Positions 26,213 through 35,584 of a DNA stretch of 64,000 bases are shown piece by piece. The DNA is taken from the NCBI RefSeq assembly GCF_000025185.1, contig NC_013720.1:5394001-5458000 (forward strand), in the 5' to 3' direction. The notes beneath the pieces are model-generated. The model searched no databases. It saw only the letters and a list, made by a program, of their open reading frames with translations, and was not told the origin of the DNA. The translations under genes were made by a program, and so were the position numbers. Position 1 is the stretch's first letter. Each line of letters opens with the position of its first letter. This DNA comes from Pirellula staleyi DSM 6068. GTDB lineage: Bacteria > Planctomycetota > Planctomycetia > Pirellulales > Pirellulaceae.

Positions 26213-27682
26213 TTACGACAAGATGCCGTGAATCACATGGCCATGCACATCGGTCAAGCGCATGTCGCGTCCCGAAAAGCGGAACGTCAGCTTCGTGTGA
26301 TCGACCCCCAGCAGATGCAGCATGGTGGCGTGCAAATCGTGCATTTCCACACGATTTTCGACCACTTTATAACCATAGTCATCGGAGCTGCCGTAGATCG
26401 TCCCCCCCTTGATCCCTGCGCCAGCCATCCAAATCGAATAGGCGTAAGGATTATGGTCGCGGCCATTCGACCCTTGAGCAAACGGGGTTCGGCCAAACTC
26501 GCCAGCCCATACCACCAGCGTGCTCTCGAGCAAACCACGGCGTTCGAGATCGGCCAGCAGCGCAGCGATCGGCTGATCGACAGCCCGCGCGTTGTCCTCG
26601 TGCCCTTGCTTCAAGTTCCCATGCTGATCCCAGCGATCGTGCCCCACATTGGGACAAGTGAGCTCAATAAAACGCACCCCTTCTTCCACGAGCCGCCGAG
26701 CCAAAATGCATTGTCGCGCAAACGACGCCGTCCCTTTGTGCTTCTGATCGATGCCGTAGAGCGCCTGCGTTTCGGCTGTCTCGCCCGAGTAGTCAGTCAG
26801 CCGCGGCACGACCGACTGCATCCGATAGGCCAATTCGTAGTTGGCAATTGCCGACTCCACCGCCGACGAACGGGTCGTATCTTGCGACTCGATCTGCTGA
26901 ATGAAATCGAGCTTATTCCGCTGCAGCTGCGTGTTGGGTTCGATCGGAATCACATTCGCCACCGGTGGATTCGAGGCAGCGAAGATCGAACCTTGGTAGG
27001 TCGCCGGCAAAAATCCGCTGTTGAAATTATCGAGCCCGCCCGGTGGCACGAGTCCACCATTCACGACCACGAATCCCGGCAGATCGCGGCATTCGCTCCC
27101 CAGGCCATACGTCGCCCAAGCTCCCATGCTGGGACGTCCTTGAATGCCAGTCCCGGTGTGCAAAAAGTAGTTCGCCGAGGTGTGCTCGGGAAACTGACTT
27201 GTCATCGAACGCACCACCGCCAGTTTGTCGGCATGCTTGGCAACTTCAGGAAAGAGCTCGCTAATCTCGATGCCACTTTGGCCATGCCTGGCAAACTTCC
27301 AGGGACTCCCGAGGGTCGCGCCGTTGTTGTTGAACTGCGTGGGCTCCATCTTCAGCCCGAACGGCTTCCCGTTCTCGGCTGTTAAGCGTGGCTTGGGATC
27401 GAACGTATCGACCTGACTCGGTCCACCATCCATGTAGAGGAAAATGACACTCTTGGCCTTCGCCGGAAAGTCGACTCCACGAAGTTCATTCGAAGGAGGT
27501 GCCAGATCGGCTGCCGCCAGTGGCAGCGCCAAATCCCCTTGGGCCACGAGCGCCGAAAGAGCCAGTGCGCCAAAGCCACCCGCCACTTGCTCGAGCATCG
27601 CGCGCCGCGATAGGGCCCGAGGACGCATCCGCTGGCAAGGGAACTCGCTCGACTTCGAAGGCTGGTGATGTTGTGGCGACAT
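26213..27682 (-). CDS. DUF1501 family protein (second module)
   Basis: A 489-aa DUF1501 protein. The N-terminus carries a twin-arginine-like signal (RALSRRAMLEQVAGGFGALA), followed by SVIFLYMDGGPSQVDTFDPKP, the GIQGRPSMGAWATYGLGSE region and the late WAGEFGRTPFAQGSNGRDHNP motif. It belongs to the branch that accompanies large PSCyt1/DUF1549/DUF1553 proteins, and indeed lies 64 bases downstream of one on the same strand. Exported, function unproven. A possible terminator follows at 26112-26129. Confidence 0.92.
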   Translation of the reverse strand: MSPQHHQPSKSSEFPCQRMRPRALSRRAMLEQVAGGFGALALSALVAQGDLALPLAAADLAPPSNELRGVDFPAKAKSVIFLYMDGGPSQVDTFDPKPRLTAENGKPFGLKMEPTQFNNNGATLGSPWKFARHGQSGIEISELFPEVAKHADKLAVVRSMTSQFPEHTSANYFLHTGTGIQGRPSMGAWATYGLGSECRDLPGFVVVNGGLVPPGGLDNFNSGFLPATYQGSIFAASNPPVANVIPIEPNTQLQRNKLDFIQQIESQDTTRSSAVESAIANYELAYRMQSVVPRLTDYSGETAETQALYGIDQKHKGTASFARQCILARRLVEEGVRFIELTCPNVGHDRWDQHGNLKQGHEDNARAVDQPIAALLADLERRGLLESTLVVWAGEFGRTPFAQGSNGRDHNPYAYSIWMAGAGIKGGTIYGSSDDYGYKVVENRVEMHDLHATMLHLLGVDHTKLTFRFSGRDMRLTDVHGHVIHGILS

Positions 27683-27746
27683 AGCGTTTGTTTCTAGCGT
27701 TCTACGATTGTTTTACGGAAACAGGCCCGAGGAACCGGCGCGCCAA

Positions 27747-30700
27747 CTAATCGATGAAGATAAACTCTTTGACGTTCCAGAGTGCATGCGCTAGGTCGTT
27801 CCACAAACGTGGCTCGGCCAAAAGATGCTTCTCGTCCACTTTATATTCGCCCGCTTGCGTCACCAGGAAGTTGCGGGCGATCTTCAGTTCCGCTTCGCTC
27901 GGCTCGCGCGCGAAGGCTTCACGATAAAGCAGTGCAATTCGTCCCTCGACCGACTCTTTCTCAGCCTCACTCACCTTCTGAGCCCAGGTCGATGCCAACT
28001 GAGTGACAAGCGGATCGTTTAGCATAATGAGCGACTGCGCGGGCACATTCGAAACATTCCGCCGACCGATCGAGGTGAACGGAATCGGCGTATCGAAGGT
28101 GATCATCATCGGCGAGAGAAAATTGCGTCGAATCGAGATATAGACTGAACGACGTCCATTTCCATCGAGCGGGCCCGAGCCGGGTCGACCGCGACCTTGC
28201 ATGAACGGCGTGAGATGCACTGGCACGCTCGGTCCACCGATCTGCGTCTGCAAGCGCCCCGAGATGCGGAGCATCGAGTCCCGTATCGCTTCCCCCGGCA
28301 AGCGTTTCTGCAAGGCGCGGTGCCACAGCAGGTTCGACGGATCTCGTTCACTGTAAGTGGCATCAGCAGGAACACTTGCCATTTGATACGTGCTCGAAAG
28401 AGCAATCTGTCGAATCATTTTCTTCATCGACCAACCACTCTCGATCATTTGCTGCGCGAGATGATCGAGCAAGGCTGGATGCGAAGGCTGCTCGCCGAGA
28501 ACCCCAAAATTATCGACGCTGGCAACCACTCCGCGCCCCATCATGTAGTGGAACAGGCGGTTGGCAATCACGCGCGAGACAAGCGGATTCTCGGGCGAAA
28601 CAAGCTGCTGAGCAATTTCGAGTCGGCCACTTCCGCGCGTGGCTGCGAGCGGAGTTGGCTGAAGCGCTTGGGGCAAATTTCGCGGCACCAGTTCCCCCAC
28701 TGTCCGGACGTTGCCCCGAATCAGAAGCGGTTCGTCTTCACCACTCCCATCCAGCAGCGCCATGGCGAGTCGCGATTCCCACTTGATCTGGCTGGTCACT
28801 TTCTCGCGTTCAGCCAGGTACTCGGCTGCCACATTAGCAAGGGGACTGCGAGCGGCATCTCCGGACCAAAGTTTGCGATCGAGAAGTACACCGACTAGTT
28901 TCGCGCGATCGGCGGACGATTCGTCGGCGGCCAGTTTGGCAATCGCATCGGCATTCAGAAGCGAAGCGATCCGCTTAGCGGCTTCGAGGTCGAGCGTGTC
29001 ACTGTTTTCGGGAACAAGCAGGGCGCTAACTTGGTTGGTCGTCGCATCCCCTGGATGCGCACCTTCAACGACGCGATAGATACGTGTGTCGCTCGCCCCT
29101 TTGGGTACGAATTCCAGATGGATACGGTGCCCTTGGTAGGCCGAGAGGTCTTGCGTGATCCAGCGGAGAGGTGATTTTTCATCACCATGGTCGAGCACGA
29201 TTTGACCATGCAGCGGACCGTGAATTACCGAGTGCGAGTCGACAGCGGCGTAGACCATCACACCACCACTCACGAGGTAATGCAGCTGACCATTCTCGAC
29301 AGTGAACGTGGGAGTTTTGAGGGTGCGTCCACTCCGCTCGAGAGCAGCCAAACAGCCGTTCTCACCCATCGACCCAGGTGCGATCCGAATTTTGTCCCAG
29401 GTGAAATCACGCAGCGCTCCGCTGCGTGCGACAAGCTCCACTTGCTGTGGCGCTGAGGGCAAGTAGCGCCACCTCCCCGCCGACTGAATTCCGAGGCCAA
29501 ACGTCACACCATCCGCATACCAGTCGTCGGCGTTTTGCTCTTCGTAGGAGATGATCTGCCGCGTTTTTGCAAGTCGATCTTGGGCTGCCAGATGCTCTTC
29601 GTTCACGCGTTCGAGAACCCCCGGCTCTAGTTTTCCCGAGGCGGCATTGACATGCGCGAGCAAGTGCAGCGGATGAGCGCGGTCGTCGCGAGCCGTAGCC
29701 AAAAGTTCGGCCCAGGCCGAAAGTCGAGCGACATCGAGTTTACTTTCCTCCGCGGCAGCAGCGAGCAGTTTCGATTTCTCTTCCGCAGGCTGTTTAGCGG
29801 CGGGAATGAGTTTGCGAGCAGCCGTGAGATAGCGGGCCAGTTCATCGCTCTGGACTTCTATCCCCTCAACACTCGCGCGGGTAAAGAGCGGCTGATACTT
29901 GGCGTCGATCGCTGCGAGTTCTTTGGCAATTTTCAGATGCTCGCGCTCGGTATCGAAGCGCGCGAGGCGATAGGAACTGCTCTGTAAGAATCCGAGCATC
30001 GCGGAGTAGTCGGCCTGCGAAATCGCGTCGAACTTGTGATCGTGACAGCGTGCGCAGCTGACCGTGATCGCCAGGAACGATTTGCTGAAAACATCGACCG
30101 CATTGTCGTAGCGATCGGTTTCATCCTTACGAATATCGACCGGCGAATGGACCCATTCTCCAAGGTGCCAAAAGCCGGTGGCAATCACCGATTCGTTGTA
30201 CTTTTGCTCGCCGCCGAGCCGGGGCGTTTCGAGCAAGTCGCCTGCCAGGTGTTCGATCAGAAACTGATCGTAAGGAAGATCGTCGTTGAAAGCGCGGATG
30301 ATGTAGTCGCGATACTCGAAGGCATTGGGAATGTCGTAATCGAATTCGTGGCCACGCGATTCAGCGTAGCGCGCGAGATCCATCCAGCGGCGAGCCCAGT
30401 GCTCGCCAAATTCCTGGCGCGAGAGGAGATCGCTTACCAGTTCTTCGGTGGCACTCGACGAATTGTCGTCGAGATACTTCTGCACTTCCGCTGGAGTGGG
30501 TGGCAGTCCAATCAGATCGAAATAGAGACGCCGCACGAGCTGCTGTTTGGTAGCTGGTGCGGCGGGATTCATGCCCGACGCTTCAAGCTTGGCGAGGATG
30601 AAATGGTCGAGCGGCTGCTGGGGCCAAGTGGCGTTTTTCACCGCAGGAATAGCTGGCTTGGCGATCGGCTGCCAGCACCAATGTTCGGCGCGACGTTTTT

Positions 30701-31166
30701 CGAGATCAAAAGCCTTGGGTTTGGCAGTTGCGGGGCCTGCCGAAACGGGAAACGGGGCACCCATGTCGACCCACTTGGTGAGGATCGCGATTTCCTCGGC
30801 AGGCAGCTTCGACTTGGGGGGCATTTGATAGATCTCGCCATAGTTCACGGCGTCGATCAGCAAACTTTTCTTGGCATCGCCCGGCACAATTGCGGCGCCG
30901 GTATCACCGCCGGCAAGTAGCGCCTCGCGGGAGTCGACCGCCAGGCTCCCTTTCACTTCCCCTTTCGAGGCGTCGTGGCATTCGTAGCAGCGTGCGACAA
31001 GGATCGGGCGGACCGATTTTTCAAAATATTCGATCCCAGCAGCGTCGGCTGGGGGCGCAGCATCGTCGGCAGCGAGCGTCAGCGACGGGCTCAGCAGAAG
31101 GGATGCAAATAGGGTGGCCACACGGAGGGACCGACCAACCGCTGAGACGTCGCAGGAGATGCGCAT
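27747..31166 (-). CDS. PSCyt1-DUF1549-DUF1553 protein
   Basis: An 1139-aa exported planctomycete cytochrome-type protein. A signal peptide (to LTLAAD, about residue 30) is followed by a PSCyt1 c-type heme segment with CYECH (near residue 60), the DUF1549 domain (about 175-400) holding a second heme motif CARCHDHKFD, a long middle region with a beta-sandwich-like stretch, and DUF1553 (about 790-1070) with SRVIANRLFHYMMGRG and LSSTYQMAS. ATG 31166 follows AAGGA at ten bases and begins just before the signal; the open frame continues upstream without signal features. Partner of the downstream DUF1501 gene. Probable periplasmic redox or polymer-processing role, unproven. Confidence 0.92.
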   Translation of the reverse strand: MRISCDVSAVGRSLRVATLFASLLLSPSLTLAADDAAPPADAAGIEYFEKSVRPILVARCYECHDASKGEVKGSLAVDSREALLAGGDTGAAIVPGDAKKSLLIDAVNYGEIYQMPPKSKLPAEEIAILTKWVDMGAPFPVSAGPATAKPKAFDLEKRRAEHWCWQPIAKPAIPAVKNATWPQQPLDHFILAKLEASGMNPAAPATKQQLVRRLYFDLIGLPPTPAEVQKYLDDNSSSATEELVSDLLSRQEFGEHWARRWMDLARYAESRGHEFDYDIPNAFEYRDYIIRAFNDDLPYDQFLIEHLAGDLLETPRLGGEQKYNESVIATGFWHLGEWVHSPVDIRKDETDRYDNAVDVFSKSFLAITVSCARCHDHKFDAISQADYSAMLGFLQSSSYRLARFDTEREHLKIAKELAAIDAKYQPLFTRASVEGIEVQSDELARYLTAARKLIPAAKQPAEEKSKLLAAAAEESKLDVARLSAWAELLATARDDRAHPLHLLAHVNAASGKLEPGVLERVNEEHLAAQDRLAKTRQIISYEEQNADDWYADGVTFGLGIQSAGRWRYLPSAPQQVELVARSGALRDFTWDKIRIAPGSMGENGCLAALERSGRTLKTPTFTVENGQLHYLVSGGVMVYAAVDSHSVIHGPLHGQIVLDHGDEKSPLRWITQDLSAYQGHRIHLEFVPKGASDTRIYRVVEGAHPGDATTNQVSALLVPENSDTLDLEAAKRIASLLNADAIAKLAADESSADRAKLVGVLLDRKLWSGDAARSPLANVAAEYLAEREKVTSQIKWESRLAMALLDGSGEDEPLLIRGNVRTVGELVPRNLPQALQPTPLAATRGSGRLEIAQQLVSPENPLVSRVIANRLFHYMMGRGVVASVDNFGVLGEQPSHPALLDHLAQQMIESGWSMKKMIRQIALSSTYQMASVPADATYSERDPSNLLWHRALQKRLPGEAIRDSMLRISGRLQTQIGGPSVPVHLTPFMQGRGRPGSGPLDGNGRRSVYISIRRNFLSPMMITFDTPIPFTSIGRRNVSNVPAQSLIMLNDPLVTQLASTWAQKVSEAEKESVEGRIALLYREAFAREPSEAELKIARNFLVTQAGEYKVDEKHLLAEPRLWNDLAHALWNVKEFIFID

Positions 31167-31381
31167 CGCCAGACAATCCTTTGGTGAAATTCGCTGCTGC
31201 CCGGAAGGTGGGAACACGAAACGTGGGCAGTGGCTTGTCGTAGGTGCCAAGCGGCACATGCATCAGGTTAGCTGGATGCCATGCGCGGAGCAAGAGAAAG
31301 GGGGCTCACTGGGCGTCAAACGCCCCTTGTGGCCGCTGAATTCCCCAAGAGCTTTGGGCTAAGAGATGTCAAGAAACCCAA

Positions 31382-31415
31382 CAAGGTGCCAGAGAGCGAA
31401 CTCTCCGACACCTTG
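31382..31415 (-). terminator. Probable terminator after 31478 gene
   Basis: CAAGGTG ... CACCTTG 7-bp outer stem with inner GAGAG/CTCTC around a CGAA loop, beginning about 60 bases after the leftward stop at 31478. The leftward flank reads TTGGGTTTCTTG, moderately T-rich. Confidence 0.5.
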
Positions 31416-31477
31416 CGAGTCGTGCTGACGGTTAGGCAGCGGCGGTGCGGCTGAGTCGAACTTCGGGAGAAGTCCGA

Positions 31478-32173
31478 CTACTGATAGTCGCAATCCATGC
31501 CGAGCTGCATCTTGAGTTCTTCAAATTTTTGGTAGTACTTATCGCTCGAGCTGTGGACATGCTCGGCTTCAGTAATGAACTTCAGCGACTCGTCGCACTT
31601 CACATTGAAGCGACGCATGACCGCTTCGTAGTCGGTGAGTGGACTGCCGTAGACGATCAGCAGTTTGTGCTCGTCGAATTGCACTTCCTGCGGGATCGCT
31701 GGGTTGAGCACGGCAATGCCGGTGCATCCATCGTTCATCAGCAGGTCTTCAAAATCCCAGAGGGTGCTTTTGAGGACCGGCATGTCGATATGTTCGCGAT
31801 AGAGGTCGGTGTGACCGGCGGCATCGCGATGGTGACTCGTTTCCAGGACCACATCGACCTCGTTACCGAGGGGCTCGATGAGCTCGAGGAACAGATCGAA
31901 GAGAACTTCGCGGCTGGCCGATGCCATAAGCACTGGCACTTTGGCTCGCGACTCTTCGTCTTGGTAGTGGTCGTGGCGATAGCCCTGTTGGGGAACCACC
32001 TTCAGGTCGTAGCTTGGTCGAATGGCGTCGGTGAGCATGAACTTTCCATAGCGCTCAACACCGAGGTGGGTTTCGAGCTCTTCCTCCGAAAGATGTTCGA
32101 AGCTGCTGCTTGTGGCAGCGGCGGCGGCACCTTCGTGGAAAACACCTCGAAAAAATCGTTTCAGGAAGCCCAT
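31478..32173 (-). CDS. Conserved protein of unknown function
   Basis: A 231-aa soluble acidic protein that I do not recognise. It begins MGFLKRFFRGVFHEG, has an Ala/Ser linker, then SSFEHLSEEELETHLG and a compact body with TSHHRDAAGHTDLYREHID and LWDFEDLLMNDGCTGIAVLNP; the last 40 residues are helical (FITEAEHVHSSSDKYYQKFEEL). No signal peptide, TM segment or catalytic signature is evident. ATG 32173 has GAGGA about six bases upstream and is preferred to 32245. It is monocistronic with a hairpin downstream, and diverges from the transglutaminase-like lipoprotein across 680 bases. Confidence 0.72.
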   Translation of the reverse strand: MGFLKRFFRGVFHEGAAAAATSSSFEHLSEEELETHLGVERYGKFMLTDAIRPSYDLKVVPQQGYRHDHYQDEESRAKVPVLMASASREVLFDLFLELIEPLGNEVDVVLETSHHRDAAGHTDLYREHIDMPVLKSTLWDFEDLLMNDGCTGIAVLNPAIPQEVQFDEHKLLIVYGSPLTDYEAVMRRFNVKCDESLKFITEAEHVHSSSDKYYQKFEELKMQLGMDCDYQ

Positions 32174-32855
32174 CGGAGTCCTCAGTCGCTTGCTCGCGAG
32201 TGGTTTGAATTGGCAGATGTGTGACAACAAAAACTGGCTGCACACCCCAAACGTAGGTCACGGTTTTGTTAACTTCGCGGAGCGGAAAAAACCTTGCCAA
32301 ATCGCTTGTTTTTCCAGCCCGACTAATCGTTACAACCGCAACCCAGCTACCACCTGTGCATGCACCCGCCGTTTGGCTGGTCGTGCCCAAGATGCGGAAC
32401 TCTACCACCCTGTGCTGGCAATGCCAGCAAAGTGTCTACTAGCAGAGAACAATTGCGTGAACTTGCCGTCTGTTGTTCCGAGCGGCGAAAATTTGCCGCG
32501 CAAACGGCTCCGCATTCAAGCTGCGAAGAGTCGGGTCGTAGCGAGAGAATTCGTCGTGAGGTGGGCGACCCTGCCAGCAAGCCAGCGATGCGAATCCCTG
32601 TCCCAAGATTCGCGCCGACAACAGGGGAGCAGAGAGTTCAAAATCGGCCATCGGCCGACGAACCAATCGCGATCCAAGAACCGCTATACTGCCGCCGAGC
32701 GTATCGACCACCTTTCCGCCTCGAGTTGCTGCTTCCTGAACAAGCACTTCGAGAGGATCTGTGGCACCAAACGCCAGACGGCAAGCGCACCTTTGACGCG
32801 CGATCTCCACCGTTGTCTCGAGATCCCTACGCATCAGCTCCCCCGAGCGTTCGCT
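32174..32855. other. 680-base divergent intergenic region
   Basis: No convincing gene on either strand although both contain long open stretches in this GC-rich sequence. It holds a 17-bp perfect palindrome at 32413-32429 and a second copy of its half-site, TGCCAGCAA, at 32572-32580. Confidence 0.4.
32413..32429. promoter_or_regulatory. 17-bp perfect palindrome, possible operator
   Basis: TGCTGGCA-A-TGCCAGCA, with 8-bp arms around one base. The spacing suits a homodimeric transcription factor. The half-site plus one base recurs at 32572-32580. No regulator is encoded next to it. Confidence 0.35.
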
Positions 32856-34493
32856 ATGAAATTTCCAGGTTTTCGACAATGGCACGGCGTCTGCCACTCG
32901 TGGCTCAGGCTACTTAGTGCAATTCTGCTGGCGATGTTCGTGGCCGGTTGCCAAACGGAAACGCCTCCCGATCAAGCTCCACCGTCGCCAGAACTGCCAA
33001 CTTCGGTGGCGGTTCCCACGGAGTCGCTCGAGACCTGGGAAGCCTGTTTTTTGCGGAACTCCGCAGCACTTCCCGCCGGGGCAAAGCTCGGAACGGGGAG
33101 CGAAGCTGCGTACTTGGGCCTCGCGCGCATCGGCTACGTGCAAACGATCGTCGAGCCGATCGAGGAAGCGGGCGAAAAATGCTTGCGGACGACATCGCGA
33201 TCGGTCAGCAGTTTTCAGCGGCTCGGACAAACGGTGCGACAAGAGGTGGTGGTGACATCGGTGGAACGTCTTTCCGGAGAAGTGATTCGGCTTGAGTCGA
33301 CGATGAATGGGGGGGATGCACCGGTCGTTACGAAAGCGAAATTTGGCGAGAACAGCGTCGCGCTAGTGACTGAAACCGCGGGCAAAAAAAGCGAGCAGTC
33401 GCTGCCGTGGTCGCCCGATTATCGAGGTCCATTTGGAGTCGAGCAGTCGCTGCAAGCCGAGCCTCTGAAAACGGGTAAAACCAGGGAAATCAGCCTGTTT
33501 TTGCCTGTGCTGAACATTGTGGGACAAGCCCGACTGGAAGCAGTGGGGCGCGAGCGGGTGGAACTGCCCGGGGGTCAGCAGGAGCTGATTCGGATCACCA
33601 GCAGCACGAAAATCGGCCCACAATCGCTCGACATGCTGATGTGGCAAAACGACGAAGGACAGGTCCTGAAAACCGAAGTGGTTGGCATTGGCCAAGTGAA
33701 CTTTCGAGCGACCCGCGAGGAAGCACTCCGCGATGCCGAGCAGGCCGAACTCGACCTCATGATCACCAGCACAGTGAAGCTGAAAAGTCCTGCGAAAATT
33801 CCGCTCAACGCCAGTAAAGCGGTCTACCTGGCCAAACTGCGTGGAGGAATCGGGAGCACAAAGTTCGAAACCGGTCTATCGCAGCAGGTCGAGAAGCTCG
33901 CCGACGATCAGCTGCGGATCACCGTAAGTCGGGTCACCCCCACAACTCCGCTACCTGAAGATTCCGCGACTAAAATCGAATTCCCCACTGACGACGATTC
34001 CCGCAGCAACTCGCTCATCCAGTCGGATGATCCTGCGGTCGTGGCGCTCGCCCAAGGGGTGGCTGCTGGGGAAACCGAACCCGCTAAAATTGCGATCGCA
34101 CTTGAGCAGCAGGTGCATAGTACAATTACGAAGAAGAACTTTTCGCAGGCGTTTGCTTCGGCAGCCGAAGTGGCGGTCAGCAAGCAGGGGGATTGCACGG
34201 AACACGCGGTCCTTTTGGCGGCGATGTGTCGTGCTCGCGGAATTCCGGCGCGCGTTGCTTTTGGACTGGTGTACTATCCCCCTGAGCAAGGATTCCTGTA
34301 TCACATGTGGAACGAGGTTTGGACTGGCGACCGCTGGGTTCCACTCGATGCCACCTTGGGACAAGGGATCGCGCCGGTCGATCGACTGAAGTTGGCGAGT
34401 TCGAGTCTCGCCGGAGCCAGCCCCTATGCGGCGATGCTCCCGGTGGTGCAAGTGTTTGGACGTTTGGAGCTGGAGGTGATTGAAGTCGAGTGA
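32856..34493 (+). CDS. Lipoprotein with transglutaminase-like domain
   Basis: A 545-aa predicted lipoprotein: hydrophobic signal then LAMFVAGC lipobox (cysteine near residue 31). The long middle part is beta-rich and unassigned. The C-terminal third carries a transglutaminase-like/cysteine-protease core with the C-H-D triad in KQGDCTEHAVLLAAMCRARG, FLYHMWNEVW and RWVPLDATLG. Such periplasmic proteins may act as proteases or amidases or cross-link proteins. ATG 32856 directly precedes the signal peptide; about 250 open codons upstream lack protein-like features. The stop overlaps the GNAT gene by 4 nt. Confidence 0.85.
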   Translation: MKFPGFRQWHGVCHSWLRLLSAILLAMFVAGCQTETPPDQAPPSPELPTSVAVPTESLETWEACFLRNSAALPAGAKLGTGSEAAYLGLARIGYVQTIVEPIEEAGEKCLRTTSRSVSSFQRLGQTVRQEVVVTSVERLSGEVIRLESTMNGGDAPVVTKAKFGENSVALVTETAGKKSEQSLPWSPDYRGPFGVEQSLQAEPLKTGKTREISLFLPVLNIVGQARLEAVGRERVELPGGQQELIRITSSTKIGPQSLDMLMWQNDEGQVLKTEVVGIGQVNFRATREEALRDAEQAELDLMITSTVKLKSPAKIPLNASKAVYLAKLRGGIGSTKFETGLSQQVEKLADDQLRITVSRVTPTTPLPEDSATKIEFPTDDDSRSNSLIQSDDPAVVALAQGVAAGETEPAKIAIALEQQVHSTITKKNFSQAFASAAEVAVSKQGDCTEHAVLLAAMCRARGIPARVAFGLVYYPPEQGFLYHMWNEVWTGDRWVPLDATLGQGIAPVDRLKLASSSLAGASPYAAMLPVVQVFGRLELEVIEVE

Positions 34494-35092
34494 ATCAAGT
34501 TACCCGCGAACGCTATCTGCCCCCGTCCGACCTGCCACTTCCGTCGTTACAGCCCGTGCTGAGCACGCCCCGGCTGGCGCTTCGCCCATTCACTCCGGAC
34601 GACGCCGCTGAGGTCCAGCGATTGGCTGGCGACCGCGATGTCGCGGCCACAACTCGGCTGATCCCGCATCCCTATCCCGATGGACTGGCGGAAGCCTTCA
34701 TCCGGTCGCTTCCCGAGCAGTACGAGCATGGCAAAGGGGCCACCTTTGCGATCGCACTCACCGACGGGGCACTAATCGGGGCGATTTCGCTCGCCTTTCA
34801 CTGGGAAGACCAGCATGCCGAGATGGGCTACTGGGTCGGCAAGCCCTACTGGAATCGTGGCTTTTGCACCGAAGCTGCCCGGCGGATCCTCGAATTTGGC
34901 TTTGGCCCGCTGAAACTCTCGCGCGTGTTTGCCAACTACCTGGCCAACAATCCGGCCTCGGGGCGGGTGCTCGCGAAACTAGGCATGCGGCAAGAGGGTT
35001 GCCTGCGACAGCATCGGCTGAAGAACGGCCGATTCGAAGACCTCGTGCTGTGCGGCATTCTGGCCGCTGAGTTTCCACTCGCGCGGAAATAG
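34490..35092 (+). CDS. GNAT acetyltransferase, RimJ/RimL type
   Basis: A 200-aa N-acetyltransferase using acetyl-CoA. Landmarks are TPRLALRPFTPDDAAEV, the beta-strand IGAISLAF, EMGYWVGKPYWNRGFCTEAARRIL (acetyl-CoA loop) and VFANYLANNPASGRVLAKLGMRQEG, which follow the RimJ/RimL order, so the target may be a protein N-terminus or a small amine. GTG start overlaps the TGA of the transglutaminase-like gene (4 nt), so the two are translationally coupled, though a functional tie is not obvious. Confidence 0.88.
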   Translation: MNQVTRERYLPPSDLPLPSLQPVLSTPRLALRPFTPDDAAEVQRLAGDRDVAATTRLIPHPYPDGLAEAFIRSLPEQYEHGKGATFAIALTDGALIGAISLAFHWEDQHAEMGYWVGKPYWNRGFCTEAARRILEFGFGPLKLSRVFANYLANNPASGRVLAKLGMRQEGCLRQHRLKNGRFEDLVLCGILAAEFPLARK

Positions 35093-35584
35093 TGTTACCA
35101 CGCCGGACGAAGAATCGGTCCCGGCAATCTCTTCTCAGATTCGCCAGTCTTCCAAACGCATAAATAGCACCGCTGATCGGTCCGTCCAAACCTGCGCTGC
35201 TAGCAGGCCAACCGAGCGTAAACACGGTAATTTAGGGCGTTGACTTTCGATTCGTATCAGCCCCGAACTCGCCATACGTACCGAGCGAAATCACCTGCCT
35301 GCTGCGCGTTAAAATCTTTGCACTCACCGCAAACCACCAGAATCTGGCTCTTGGCAATGCTTTTCCCTGCGCATACGCACCACCCAAGCGGGTGTGAGAA
35401 CGCAAATTGCGTAAACTAAGTGCCGAGAGAAAGCTTGGCGATATTAGGTACTACAGGGCATTTGAAGCCACCTTGCCGCCCGTTCCGCTTGTAGTGATGA
35501 ACGGCGACCGTTTCGACGAACCTAGTGATAAGCCCTGGTGAAACTGTCACGGGCGTAGGGGTTCTAACGCGCAAGGCGAAAACG
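35093..35584. other. 490-base intergenic region
   Basis: No gene supported. TTGACT near 35239 is a good -35 hexamer but has no matching -10 at 16-18 bases. The BBP7-like start at 35585 has AAGGCG six bases upstream. Confidence 0.35.

Noticed and set aside
32112-32855. About 248 codons upstream of the transglutaminase-like lipoprotein start
   Set aside because: The signal peptide and lipobox begin at 32856; upstream residues are basic and low in structure, so this is open frame rather than gene.
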